Shown here one piece after another: positions 1-7,852 of a stretch of DNA of 15,174 nt (positions are counted from its first letter, which is position 1; each line of letters begins with the position of its first letter). The stretch covers positions 1 through 15,174 of the forward strand of contig CAXRIN010000006.1 of assembly GCA_964230605.1 (NCBI GenBank). Direction: 5' to 3'. The stretch is from GCA-002722245 sp964230605 (GTDB lineage Bacteria; Bacteroidota; Bacteroidia; Flavobacteriales_C; GCA-002722245). Both the position numbers and the translations under genes were made by a program. The notes below the pieces were generated by a model. The model was not told where the DNA came from. It did not search any database and saw only the letters and a program-made list of their open reading frames with translations.

Positions 1-266
1 GCATGTTAAATATTTGATTTTCATTTGTTTAGAAGTAATAAAAATCGCTATTTTTCTGCAAATCACCATATTTCCTAACAAGTTTTTACCAACATAATTT
101 ACTGAATTTCAAGCTAATAAGAATCGAGCTCAGGTTTCTAAGGGGTGTATTCAATAAAAACTCAAAATCCCAAACCACCCCCCTTAAATTGAAGACCTCT
201 CATGACTAATGTGCTCTATTTGAAAAATAAAAGGTGAAATTGCGTTTTTTTTCTCAGATTAACGAA
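1..266. other. Non-coding left flank downstream of waaA
   Basis: AT-rich stretch with no open frame that looks like a protein. It lies downstream of the leftward waaA gene, so it should contain that gene's 3' end. The only structure seen is an imperfect inverted repeat: AAGGGGTG at 140-147 against CACCCCCCTT at 176-185, with a loop of about 28 bases. Neither strand has a T-run directly after it, so it is not a standard intrinsic terminator. No tRNA or other RNA gene was recognised. Confidence 0.5.
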
Positions 267-1487
267 TCAAATTAATTCTTGAGCTAAAACACTTATAATT
301 TTTTCGCTCCCTCCTTTATTTCTATCTATGTATGATTGAATTCTAGACTTAATCTCAGAACATAATTGAGGATTATCTAAGAAATATGTGATATCGCGAG
401 AAAAAGATTCTTTAGTAATACACTTACCTAAATTTAATTCCAAAATCGAAACTGCTTCAGGAAAACTTTCATGATTTTGAGGCCCAAAAAGTACTGGTTT
501 GAGATACGCTAACGGCTCAAGAGTATTGTGAATACCATTTTCAAAACCACCTCCTATATAAACAACATCAGCATAACGATAAATAAACTTTAGCATTCCT
601 ATAGTATTCAAAATCAAAACATCTTTGAAACTTTCAGATGAGGTTATCAAATCTACTTTCAAATTTATTTCATCTTGTAGTTTATTGATTTCTGATTCAC
701 CTATATTGTGCGGAGCAATTATATACTGATATTTTTCCTTGTAAAGATTTATAAAGTTTATTATTTGTTCATGATCTGCAGGCCATGAACTTCCAAAAAC
801 AACAACTTTTCTTCCATCTAAACTATTTTCAATAATTTCCGACTCCCAACTTTGGTTAGCATTTTCAACCACACTATCCAATCTCGTATCTCCTGAAACC
901 ATTACATCATTAATTCCAAAGGCATTAAGTATTTCCTGTGACTCTACATTCTGAACAAAAAACTTTTTAACACCTCCAAAAACCTCTCTCATCCAATTAG
1001 AATAGGATTTAAAATAAATCTGATTTTTTCGAAAAGTTGAGGATATGTAATAAGTTGAAATATTTTGCTTTTGTAATTCAATCAAATAATTAAACCAAAA
1101 TTCATATTTAATAAATATGGCCATTTTGAAATTCAAGCCCTGAACAAACTTTTTTGCATTTGAAGGGGTATCAAATGGTAAGTACAATACCAAATCAGCA
1201 TTTTTGTATTTTTTTCTCACTTCGTAACCAGAAGGAGAAAAAAAAGTAAGTAAAATTCTTTGATCAGGAAAGTCCTTTTTCAAGCGATCAATAATTGGCC
1301 TTCCTTGTTCAAACTCTCCTAAAGAAGCTGCATGAATCCATATAAAAGACTCGTTAGAGTATCTTGAGAGAATACTCCAAGTATCACTATGCCCACTTAG
1401 CATTTTCCGAGTTTTCTCATTAAAAAGAGAATAAAGTCGAACAGCAAAAGAAAATAAATATATACCTAGAACGTATATTTGCTTCAT
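267..1487 (-). CDS. waaA: 3-deoxy-D-manno-octulosonic acid (Kdo) transferase
   Basis: A GT30-family enzyme that transfers Kdo from CMP-Kdo to the lipid A precursor at the cytoplasmic face of the inner membrane, the first step of LPS core assembly. The 406-residue length is usual for the family. Residues about 1-22 form the expected hydrophobic N-terminal anchor. The motif HAASLGEFEQGRP at 52-64 carries the family's conserved catalytic glutamate (E58 in SLGE). The C-terminal half has the GT-B donor-site features PHN near 265-270 (approximate), GGGFENGIHNTLEP, and FGPQNHESFPEA. The start is supported by the anchor sequence, since the next methionine (M29) would remove it. The gene is divergent from the sugar operon, 52 bases away. 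An exact -7 promoter element sits only four bases upstream of the ATG. Assignment is firm; whether one or two Kdo residues are added cannot be told. Confidence 0.95.
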   Translation of the reverse strand: MKQIYVLGIYLFSFAVRLYSLFNEKTRKMLSGHSDTWSILSRYSNESFIWIHAASLGEFEQGRPIIDRLKKDFPDQRILLTFFSPSGYEVRKKYKNADLVLYLPFDTPSNAKKFVQGLNFKMAIFIKYEFWFNYLIELQKQNISTYYISSTFRKNQIYFKSYSNWMREVFGGVKKFFVQNVESQEILNAFGINDVMVSGDTRLDSVVENANQSWESEIIENSLDGRKVVVFGSSWPADHEQIINFINLYKEKYQYIIAPHNIGESEINKLQDEINLKVDLITSSESFKDVLILNTIGMLKFIYRYADVVYIGGGFENGIHNTLEPLAYLKPVLFGPQNHESFPEAVSILELNLGKCITKESFSRDITYFLDNPQLCSEIKSRIQSYIDRNKGGSEKIISVLAQELI

Positions 1488-1491
1488 AGTA

Positions 1492-1499
1492 CAAATATA
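1492..1499 (-). promoter_or_regulatory. Candidate Bacteroidota -7 element for waaA
   Basis: The minus strand reads TATATTTG, an exact match to TAnnTTTG. Only four bases separate it from the waaA ATG, so a transcript from it would be leaderless or nearly so. No clear TTG-type -33 element was seen at the usual spacing. On the plus strand of the same gap, the nearest candidate for the sugar operon is TAGTTTG at 1522-1528, which is one base short in spacing and not called. Confidence 0.4.
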
Positions 1500-1539
1500 A
1501 TGCTGCTATTTTAAGTATTAGTAGTTTGAAGTTTAGCTC

Positions 1540-2658
1540 ATGAAAAACATTCAAATGGTTGATTTAAAAACTCAACATCAAAAGCTAGAGAAAGAAATCA
1601 ACCTTGCAATAAAAAAAGTAATTGATGAAAGTGCTTTTATTAATGGAGCAATAGTAAATGAATTTGCTAACAACCTTTCTAGTTACCTAAAAGTCAAGCA
1701 TGTTATTCCATGTGGGAATGGCACCGACGCTCTTCAAATAGCTTTGATGAGTTTGGATTTACAACCAGGAGATGAAGTGATAACAAGTACTTTTACTTTC
1801 ATCGCCACAGCAGAAGTGATTGCTTTATTGAAATTAAAACCTGTTTTTGTTGATGTAGATGAACGAAACTTTAATATCCTACCTTCTGAAATAGAAAACA
1901 ATATAACTGAGAAAACCAAGGTAATTCTTCCTGTACACTTATTTGGTCAGAGTGCACCCATGGAAGAGATTTTAGACATCTCAAAAAAACATAATCTATT
2001 TGTTATCGAGGATAATGCCCAAGCACTTGGATCTCAATACACTTTTAAAAATGGCTCAATGAAATTCACAGGAACTATGGGAGACATAGGAACAACCTCT
2101 TTCTTTCCTTCAAAAAATCTTGGATGCTATGGTGACGGTGGAGCAATATTCACTGATAATGATGAATTAGCAGAGAAAATTAGAATGATTTGTAATCACG
2201 GAAGTAAGGTTAAATATAATCACACTATTTTGGGTGTTAACTCTAGGTTAGATAGCATTCAGGCGGCAATTTTAAATGTTAAACTAAAAAAGCTTGATGA
2301 ATTTAATACTTCTAGAAGACGAGCCGCTAGTATTTATTCAAAAGCACTTCAAAATTTAGATTGGATAAGAACACCAAAAAAAGAAAATTACTCGACTCAT
2401 GTTTTTCACCAATACACATTGCAAATCGAAAACGGCAGAAGAGATGATTTAAAGGCATGTTTAGAGCAAATTGGTATTCCAAATATGATTTACTACCCTA
2501 TCCCATTACATAAGCAAATGGTATTTAAAGAATGTAAATCAAGAATGCTGATTAACGCTGATAATTTATCATCAAAAGTACTATCTTTACCCATTCATAC
2601 TGAATTAACCACTGAAACGATTAATTTCATCGTTGAAAAAATAAACTTATTTAAATGA
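1540..2658 (+). CDS. wbpE: DegT/DnrJ/EryC1/StrS sugar aminotransferase, WbpE/WlbC-like
   Basis: A PLP-dependent, fold-type I sugar aminotransferase. Its likely role is to transaminate the 3-keto group of UDP-3-keto-GlcNAcA to UDP-GlcNAc3NA, using glutamate as amino donor. Visible family features are NGTDAL at 60-65 (phosphate binding), IEDNAQ at 156-161 with D158 facing the PLP ring nitrogen, and SFFPSKNLG at 187-195 with K192 as the Schiff-base lysine, followed by the glycine-rich GDGGAIFT. The 372 residues are normal for the family. It opens the operon and overlaps ugd by four bases (ATGA). The substrate is inferred from the WbpB-like and WbpD-like genes downstream; sequence alone gives only a sugar aminotransferase acting on a keto-sugar nucleotide. 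The two partners are separated from it by ugd and the decarboxylase gene. Confidence 0.85.
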   Translation: MKNIQMVDLKTQHQKLEKEINLAIKKVIDESAFINGAIVNEFANNLSSYLKVKHVIPCGNGTDALQIALMSLDLQPGDEVITSTFTFIATAEVIALLKLKPVFVDVDERNFNILPSEIENNITEKTKVILPVHLFGQSAPMEEILDISKKHNLFVIEDNAQALGSQYTFKNGSMKFTGTMGDIGTTSFFPSKNLGCYGDGGAIFTDNDELAEKIRMICNHGSKVKYNHTILGVNSRLDSIQAAILNVKLKKLDEFNTSRRRAASIYSKALQNLDWIRTPKKENYSTHVFHQYTLQIENGRRDDLKACLEQIGIPNMIYYPIPLHKQMVFKECKSRMLINADNLSSKVLSLPIHTELTTETINFIVEKINLFK

Positions 2659-3962
2659 AAATTTCTGTAATCGGAACTGGATATGTTGGTTTAGTTTCAG
2701 GAACTTGTTTTGCTGAAACAGGGAATCAAGTAATTTGTGTAGATATTGATGAGAATAAAGTAGCCAAATTACGAAATGGTGAAGTACCAATTTACGAACC
2801 ACAATTAGATGTTCTATTCGAACGAAATGTTAGACAAGGTCGATTACAATTTACCACGTCTTTAAAAGAGTCTATTGATCAAACAGATATAATATTCTTA
2901 GCGCTACCAACCCCACCTGGAGAAGACGGATCTGCTGACTTAAGTTATGTTTTAGGTGTTGCTGAAGAACTAGGAAAAATAATAACTGGCTATAAAGTTA
3001 TTGTTGACAAAAGTACTGTGCCTGTTGGTACTGCTGAAAAAGTAACAGCCGCTATTGCCAAAAATGCTCAAGTTGATTTTGATGTTGTTTCTAACCCTGA
3101 ATTTTTAAGAGAAGGTTTTGCAGTCGAAGACTTTTTAAAGCCTGATAGGGTTGTCATTGGAACTTCAAGTGACAGAGCAAAAAAAATGATGGAGGAACTT
3201 TACAAACCGTTCGTTCGTCAAGGTAATCCAATTTATTTCATGGATGAGAAATCCGCAGAATTAACTAAATATGCAGCAAATTCTTTCTTAGCTACAAAGA
3301 TTTCTTTCATGAATGAAATCGCAAATATTTGTGAACTTTTAGGAGCGGACGTTGACAAGGTGAGAATTGGTATTGGATCGGATACTAGGATTGGTAAACG
3401 ATTCTTATTTCCTGGAATTGGATATGGAGGAAGTTGTTTTCCAAAAGATGTGCAAGCATTAATTAGATCCTCAGACCAAGTTGGATATGATTTTAAAATT
3501 TTAAATGCCGTTGAAGAAGTAAATGCCAGTCAGAAAACTATTATTGTCCCAAAAATCAAAAACTACTTCGGAGGAAATTTGAAAGGGATAAAAATTGCTT
3601 TATGGGGTCTAGCATTCAAACCTGACACAGATGACATTCGTGAAGCACCTGCAAGATATATTATTGATCAATTAACTGAAGCCGGAGTACAAATTGCAGC
3701 TTATGACCCTGAAGCAATGGAAAACATTAAGGCAATTTATGGCAACAAAATATCCTTTGGGGAGAATGCGTATGAGGTGCTAGAAAATGCCGATGCATTA
3801 TTGATTGCAACTGAGTGGGGCGTATTTAGAAATCCAGATTTTGAAAAAGTTTCATCTTTACTTAAGGAAAAAGTTATTTTCGATGGAAGAAACTTGTATG
3901 ATCTAGAAAAAATGACCGAATTAGGTTATAGATACTTTAGTATTGGAAGAAAAAGCATCTAA
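2655..3962 (+). CDS. ugd: UDP-glucose 6-dehydrogenase
   Basis: Oxidises UDP-glucose to UDP-glucuronate in the cytoplasm with two NAD+. The N-terminal Rossmann motif GTGYVGLVSG is at residues 7-16. The middle domain has STVPVGT at 120-126 and ELTKYAANSF at 202-211, with K205 and N209. The catalytic cysteine is C261 in GYGGSCFPKD, with D265 nearby. The C-terminal UDP-binding domain includes GLAFKPDTDDIREAP. The 435-residue length is typical. The hexose form GGSCFPKD, rather than the GGHCIGVDP of HexNAc dehydrogenases, supports UDP-glucose as substrate. The gene directly precedes a UDP-glucuronate decarboxylase that would consume its product. It overlaps the upstream aminotransferase by four bases and is followed by a 20-base gap, the largest inside the operon. 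Confidence 0.95.
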   Translation: MKISVIGTGYVGLVSGTCFAETGNQVICVDIDENKVAKLRNGEVPIYEPQLDVLFERNVRQGRLQFTTSLKESIDQTDIIFLALPTPPGEDGSADLSYVLGVAEELGKIITGYKVIVDKSTVPVGTAEKVTAAIAKNAQVDFDVVSNPEFLREGFAVEDFLKPDRVVIGTSSDRAKKMMEELYKPFVRQGNPIYFMDEKSAELTKYAANSFLATKISFMNEIANICELLGADVDKVRIGIGSDTRIGKRFLFPGIGYGGSCFPKDVQALIRSSDQVGYDFKILNAVEEVNASQKTIIVPKIKNYFGGNLKGIKIALWGLAFKPDTDDIREAPARYIIDQLTEAGVQIAAYDPEAMENIKAIYGNKISFGENAYEVLENADALLIATEWGVFRNPDFEKVSSLLKEKVIFDGRNLYDLEKMTELGYRYFSIGRKSI

Positions 3963-3982
3963 CCATTCTCAAAATATAACTA

Positions 3983-4969
3983 ATGAAAAGAACATTAATA
4001 ACGGGAGCAGCTGGCTTTCTTGGATCTCATTTAGTAAAACGATTTCTTAATGAAGGTCACCATGTTATTGGAATGGATAATTTAATAACAGGGAATCTTA
4101 AGAATATTGAGGAGTTTTTTCCTAATCCAAATTTTGAATTCTACAATCACGATGTGTCAAAATTTGTGCATGTCGCCGGAGAATTAGATTACATATTGCA
4201 TTTCGCTTCACCTGCAAGCCCAATAGATTATTTAAAAATACCTATTCAAACTTTAAAAGTCAGTTCTTACGGAACTCACAATCTACTAGGTTTAGCAAAA
4301 GCTAAAAATGCTAGAATATTAGTTGCATCTACTAGTGAAGTTTATGGAGATCCTGAAGTTCACCCACAGATTGAAGAATATTACGGAAATGTTAATCCAG
4401 TAGGTCCAAGGGGAGTTTACGATGAAGCGAAAAGATATATGGAAGCTGTCACTATGGCTTACAATACTTTTCATGGAGTAGAGACAAGGATCGTTAGAAT
4501 CTTCAATACATACGGACCAAAAATGAGGTTAAATGATGGGAGAGTTTTACCAGCTTTCATTGGCCAAGCATTAAGAGGAGAAGACTTAACAATATTCGGT
4601 GACGGGTCTCAAACTCGATCGTTTTGTTACGTTGATGATTTAATTGAAGGAATTCACAGATTGCTTCTGAGTGAGTATGACCAACCCATTAACATAGGAA
4701 ACCCCTCTGAAATCACAATAAGTGAATTTGCAGAAGAAATTATTCAATTAACTCGAACTGATCAAAAAGTCACATACCATGATTTACCAGTCAATGATCC
4801 AAAACAAAGGCAACCGAATATCACTAAAGCTAAAGAAATGCTAAGCTGGGAACCTAAAGTATCAAGAGAAGAAGGTCTAAAAATAACTTATGATTATTTC
4901 AAAAGTTTATCCAAAGAAGACTTAAACAAAAAAGAACATAACGATTTCGAAAAATATATTATTCGATAA
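3983..4969 (+). CDS. uxs: UDP-glucuronate decarboxylase (UDP-xylose synthase)
   Basis: An extended short-chain dehydrogenase/reductase that converts UDP-glucuronate to UDP-xylose and CO2 through a 4-keto intermediate with tightly bound NAD+. The NAD motif TGAAGFLG is at residues 7-14. The family-typical stretch FASPASPIDYLKIP spans about 74-87. TSEVYGDPEVHP at 117-128 carries T117 and E119, and YDEAK at 146-150 carries the catalytic tyrosine Y146 and lysine K150. These match the human UXS1 type closely and separate it from GalE or RmlB. The last roughly 20 residues, after the final helix, form a charged tail (SKEDLNKKEH). It sits directly after ugd, which makes its substrate. Its TAA stop abuts the ATG of the next gene with no gap. 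Confidence 0.93.
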   Translation: MKRTLITGAAGFLGSHLVKRFLNEGHHVIGMDNLITGNLKNIEEFFPNPNFEFYNHDVSKFVHVAGELDYILHFASPASPIDYLKIPIQTLKVSSYGTHNLLGLAKAKNARILVASTSEVYGDPEVHPQIEEYYGNVNPVGPRGVYDEAKRYMEAVTMAYNTFHGVETRIVRIFNTYGPKMRLNDGRVLPAFIGQALRGEDLTIFGDGSQTRSFCYVDDLIEGIHRLLLSEYDQPINIGNPSEITISEFAEEIIQLTRTDQKVTYHDLPVNDPKQRQPNITKAKEMLSWEPKVSREEGLKITYDYFKSLSKEDLNKKEHNDFEKYIIR

Positions 4970-5542
4970 ATGTCATTTTACGCGCACGAAACTGTTATTA
5001 TAGACAAAGATTGCCAAATCGGAGAAAACTCCAAGATTTGGCATTTCTCGCATTTAATGAATGGTTGTAAAATTGGCGTAAATTGTAATTTGGGACAAAA
5101 CGTTGTCGTTTCTCAGAATGTAGTACTAGGTAAAAATGTAAAAGTCCAGAATAACGTATCAATTTACTCAGGTGTTATTTGTGAAGATGATGTTTTCTTG
5201 GGACCATCTATGGTATTCACTAACATCCTTAACCCAAGATCAGCAATCAATAGAAAAGATCAATACAAAAAAACTATTGTAAAAAAAGGAGCAAGCATTG
5301 GAGCAAATGCTACAATTCTTTGTGGAATTGAAATTGGGAAATACGCACTAATTGGAGCAGGATCTGTAGTTACTAAGGATGTTCCTGCTCACGCTTTAAT
5401 TATTGGTAATCCAGGAAGACAAGTTGGATGGGTAAGTGAATTTGGTCATAAATTAGAGTTTATGAATAATGTTGCTATTTGCCCAGAAAATGGAAATAAA
5501 TACATTTTAGCAAATAATTCAGTTGAAGAAATTCATGAGTAA
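4970..5542 (+). CDS. wbpD: Left-handed beta-helix N-acetyltransferase, WbpD/WlbB-like
   Basis: An acetyl-CoA-dependent acyltransferase of the hexapeptide-repeat class, expected to act as a trimer. The probable reaction is acetylation of the 3-amino group of UDP-GlcNAc3NA to give UDP-GlcNAc3NAcA. From residue about 10 to 150 the protein is built of imperfect hexapeptide turns (IGENSK, IGVNCN, LGKNVK, IGANAT, IGKYAL, IGAGSV). The loop MVFTNILNPRSA at about 81-92 is the substrate loop seen in WbpD and WlbB. The C-terminus contains IIGNPGRQVGW, common in this group. The 190 residues agree with the roughly 190 of WbpD. It begins immediately after the decarboxylase stop and overlaps the next gene by eight bases if that gene starts at its ATG. 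The neighbouring WbpB-like gene and the operon's aminotransferase support the pathway. Confidence 0.87.
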   Translation: MSFYAHETVIIDKDCQIGENSKIWHFSHLMNGCKIGVNCNLGQNVVVSQNVVLGKNVKVQNNVSIYSGVICEDDVFLGPSMVFTNILNPRSAINRKDQYKKTIVKKGASIGANATILCGIEIGKYALIGAGSVVTKDVPAHALIIGNPGRQVGWVSEFGHKLEFMNNVAICPENGNKYILANNSVEEIHE

Positions 5543-6557
5543 AAAAGTAAAATTTGCTATAATTGGTTGTGGGCACATAGGGAAAAGACATGCCAAAATG
5601 GTGATTGATAACCCTGAGTGCGAATTAGTAGCTTTATGCGACACAGCAAATAAAGAAGACTTAGACCTAGGCGAATTATCATCTTATAGTTTTTTCAACA
5701 ACATTGAAGAACTGATAAATTCAAACATTAAATTCGATGTTGCTTCCATATGCACACCAAATGGCTATCATGCTGATCAAAGCATAAAACTTCTTAAAAG
5801 CGGTCATCATGTTGTTTGTGAAAAACCAATGGGCCTAAATACTAAAGAATGCCAAGCAATAATTTCGACCTCAGAAGAACAAAACAAAAAAGTTTTTTGC
5901 GTAATGCAAAACAGATATTCTCCCCCATCAAAATGGTTGAAGGAAATTATAGCAAGTAATATATTAGGTGAGATATTTTTTGTTCAGGTAAATTGCTTTT
6001 GGAATAGAGACGAAAGATATTACAACAGCTCATCCTGGAGAGGCACCAAAGAGTTTGATGGAGGAACTCTTTTTACTCAATTTTCACATTTCATAGACAC
6101 TCTATATTGGACACTCGGTGATATCAAAGTCTCATCCGCAATATTTAAAGATTTTAACCATTCTCAACTTACAAACTTTGAAGATTCAGGTATTGTAAAT
6201 TTTGAGTTTGGAAAAACAGGAGTTGGAAACCTAAACTACTCAACATCAGTTTGGAATGAAAATTTAGAAAGTAGTATAACTATCATTGCGGAAAAGGGTT
6301 CTGTAAAAATTGGAGGACAATACATGGATAAAGTCGAAATCTGTAATGTAGAAAATTATAAAATGCCTAAATTAGCACCCATTAATGAGCCAAATGATTA
6401 CGGTTCATATAAAGGTTCAGCTGCAAACCATAAATATGTGATACAAAACGTTGTTGATACTTTAAGCGGGAAAAACAAAGAAACAACAAATGCACATCAG
6501 GGTTTAAGAGTTGTTGATATAATAGAAAAAATATACAAACTAAAAAGTTCAAATTAA
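5535..6557 (+). CDS. wbpB: Gfo/Idh/MocA oxidoreductase, WbpB/WlbA-like
   Basis: A NAD(H)-dependent sugar oxidoreductase, probably the enzyme that oxidises C3 of UDP-GlcNAcA to the 3-keto form used by the aminotransferase. The N-terminal Rossmann motif is GCGHIGKRH at residues 11-19. CEKP at 95-98 carries the conserved K97. GGTLFTQFSHFIDTLYW at 176-192 provides H185, the family's second catalytic position. I chose the ATG at 5535, giving 340 residues. A TTG at 5523 would add only MKKF and deepen the overlap with the acetyltransferase gene, while the ATG places the Rossmann strand at the normal distance from the N-terminus. Its stop shares one base with the next start (TAATG). The family covers many sugars; the substrate call rests on context. 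Confidence 0.85.
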   Translation: MSKKVKFAIIGCGHIGKRHAKMVIDNPECELVALCDTANKEDLDLGELSSYSFFNNIEELINSNIKFDVASICTPNGYHADQSIKLLKSGHHVVCEKPMGLNTKECQAIISTSEEQNKKVFCVMQNRYSPPSKWLKEIIASNILGEIFFVQVNCFWNRDERYYNSSSWRGTKEFDGGTLFTQFSHFIDTLYWTLGDIKVSSAIFKDFNHSQLTNFEDSGIVNFEFGKTGVGNLNYSTSVWNENLESSITIIAEKGSVKIGGQYMDKVEICNVENYKMPKLAPINEPNDYGSYKGSAANHKYVIQNVVDTLSGKNKETTNAHQGLRVVDIIEKIYKLKSSN

Positions 6558-7849
6558 TGATTGCTCAGAAAATTGCCAACAAAGAAGAGACATTAGCTGT
6601 AATTGGCTTAGGATATGTAGGACTACCTATAGCTCTTGCATTCGCAAAAAAAGCAAAAGTGGTTGGTTTTGATATTAACCCAGAAAGGGTTGAAATGATG
6701 AAAAATAATATCGACCCATCAAAAGAGCTTGAACCAAGTGAATTTGAAGGATGTGATATCACTTTCACTGCAAACATTGAAGACTTAAGAGATGTTAAAT
6801 TTTATATAGTTGCTGTACCTACCCCAATAGATGAACATAATTTACCTGACTTAAAACCTCTTTTAGGAGCGTCGGGAACAGTAGGTAAAGTTCTATCCAA
6901 AGGAGATTATGTTGTTTTTGAATCAACTGTTTACCCTGGATGTACAGAAGAAGATTGTGTACCTGTTCTTGAACAAGAATCTGGATTAAAATTCAACGAA
7001 GATTTTAAAGTTGGATATTCTCCAGAAAGAATTAACCCAGGGGATAAAGAGCATACTTTATCCAAAATCGTAAAAGTTGCTTCGGGTAGTTGCGCAGAAT
7101 CTGCAGAACAAATCGCTCAAGTGTATGAAATGGTAATCGACGCTGGAGTTCACAGAGCATCATCTATAAAAGTTGCTGAAGCCGCAAAAATCATAGAGAA
7201 CACACAAAGAGACGTCAATATCGCTTTAATGAACGAGTTGTCTATGATTTTTAGCAAAATAGGAATTAACACCTATGAAGTGTTAGAAGCAGCTGGAACA
7301 AAATGGAATTTCTTAAAGTTCTTCCCTGGTCTAGTCGGGGGTCACTGTATTGGTGTAGATCCTTACTACCTAACATACAAAGCCCGAGAACTAGGATACC
7401 ATTCTAAAATAATCAACTCAGGTAGAGCGCTTAATGACTCTATGGGACCATATCTTGCTCGTCAAACAGTAAAAAAGTTAATTGCTAACGGAAAAGACAT
7501 TGTTAAATCTCGTGTGCTTGTCATGGGTGCAACATTTAAAGAAGATGTTAGTGACATTAGAAATTCTAAAGTTGCATCTGTAGTTGATGAATTAAAAAGC
7601 TTTGGTGTTGCAGTTGAAGTGCATGACCCTCATGCATCTAACGAAGAAATAAACCATGAATATGGTTTTGACTTAATTCCAACAATTACAGGTAAATATG
7701 ATGCTGTAATTGTAGCTGTTAACCACTCTGATTATCTAACATTAGGAGAAGAATATTTCAATAATCTTTTAACTGAAAAAGGTATCCTCGTAGATGTTAA
7801 AGGAATTTACAGAAATAAAGTAGACGGTCTAAACTATTTAAGTCTATAA
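6557..7849 (+). CDS. tviB: UDP-N-acetylhexosamine 6-dehydrogenase, TviB/WbpO type
   Basis: Oxidises the C6 hydroxyl of UDP-GlcNAc, or possibly UDP-GalNAc, to the uronic acid with two NAD+. The Rossmann motif GLGYVGLPIA is at residues 17-26. ESTVYPGCTEE at 122-132 and YSPERINPGD at 154-163 are typical of the Vi-antigen TviB and WbpO group. K211 and N215 lie in AEAAKIIENTQRD. The catalytic cysteine is C264 in GGHCIGVDPYYL. The 430 residues fit the family. Compared with the Ugd encoded upstream, the active-site strand and the extended N-acetyl-sugar motifs clearly place it in the HexNAc class. The operon also encodes a TviC/WbpP-type epimerase, the usual partner for making UDP-GalNAcA, and a WbpB/D/E set that also needs UDP-GlcNAcA. 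WecC-type UDP-ManNAc dehydrogenase is a less likely alternative. Confidence 0.88.
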   Translation: MIAQKIANKEETLAVIGLGYVGLPIALAFAKKAKVVGFDINPERVEMMKNNIDPSKELEPSEFEGCDITFTANIEDLRDVKFYIVAVPTPIDEHNLPDLKPLLGASGTVGKVLSKGDYVVFESTVYPGCTEEDCVPVLEQESGLKFNEDFKVGYSPERINPGDKEHTLSKIVKVASGSCAESAEQIAQVYEMVIDAGVHRASSIKVAEAAKIIENTQRDVNIALMNELSMIFSKIGINTYEVLEAAGTKWNFLKFFPGLVGGHCIGVDPYYLTYKARELGYHSKIINSGRALNDSMGPYLARQTVKKLIANGKDIVKSRVLVMGATFKEDVSDIRNSKVASVVDELKSFGVAVEVHDPHASNEEINHEYGFDLIPTITGKYDAVIVAVNHSDYLTLGEEYFNNLLTEKGILVDVKGIYRNKVDGLNYLSL

Positions 7850-7852
7850 ATA

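Noticed and set aside
140..185. AAGGGGTG / CACCCCCCTT inverted repeat as terminator of waaA
   Set aside because: Large loop, a two-base bulge and no following T-run on the minus strand.
1734..1919. Minus-strand open frame of 61 codons
   Set aside because: Lies antisense inside the aminotransferase gene and has no recognisable features.
5523..5534. TTG start for the WbpB-like oxidoreductase
   Set aside because: Adds only four residues and more overlap; the ATG at 5535 places the Rossmann motif normally.
6565..6777. Minus-strand open frame of 70 codons
   Set aside because: Antisense to the N-terminal Rossmann region of the TviB-like dehydrogenase; a shadow of the real frame.
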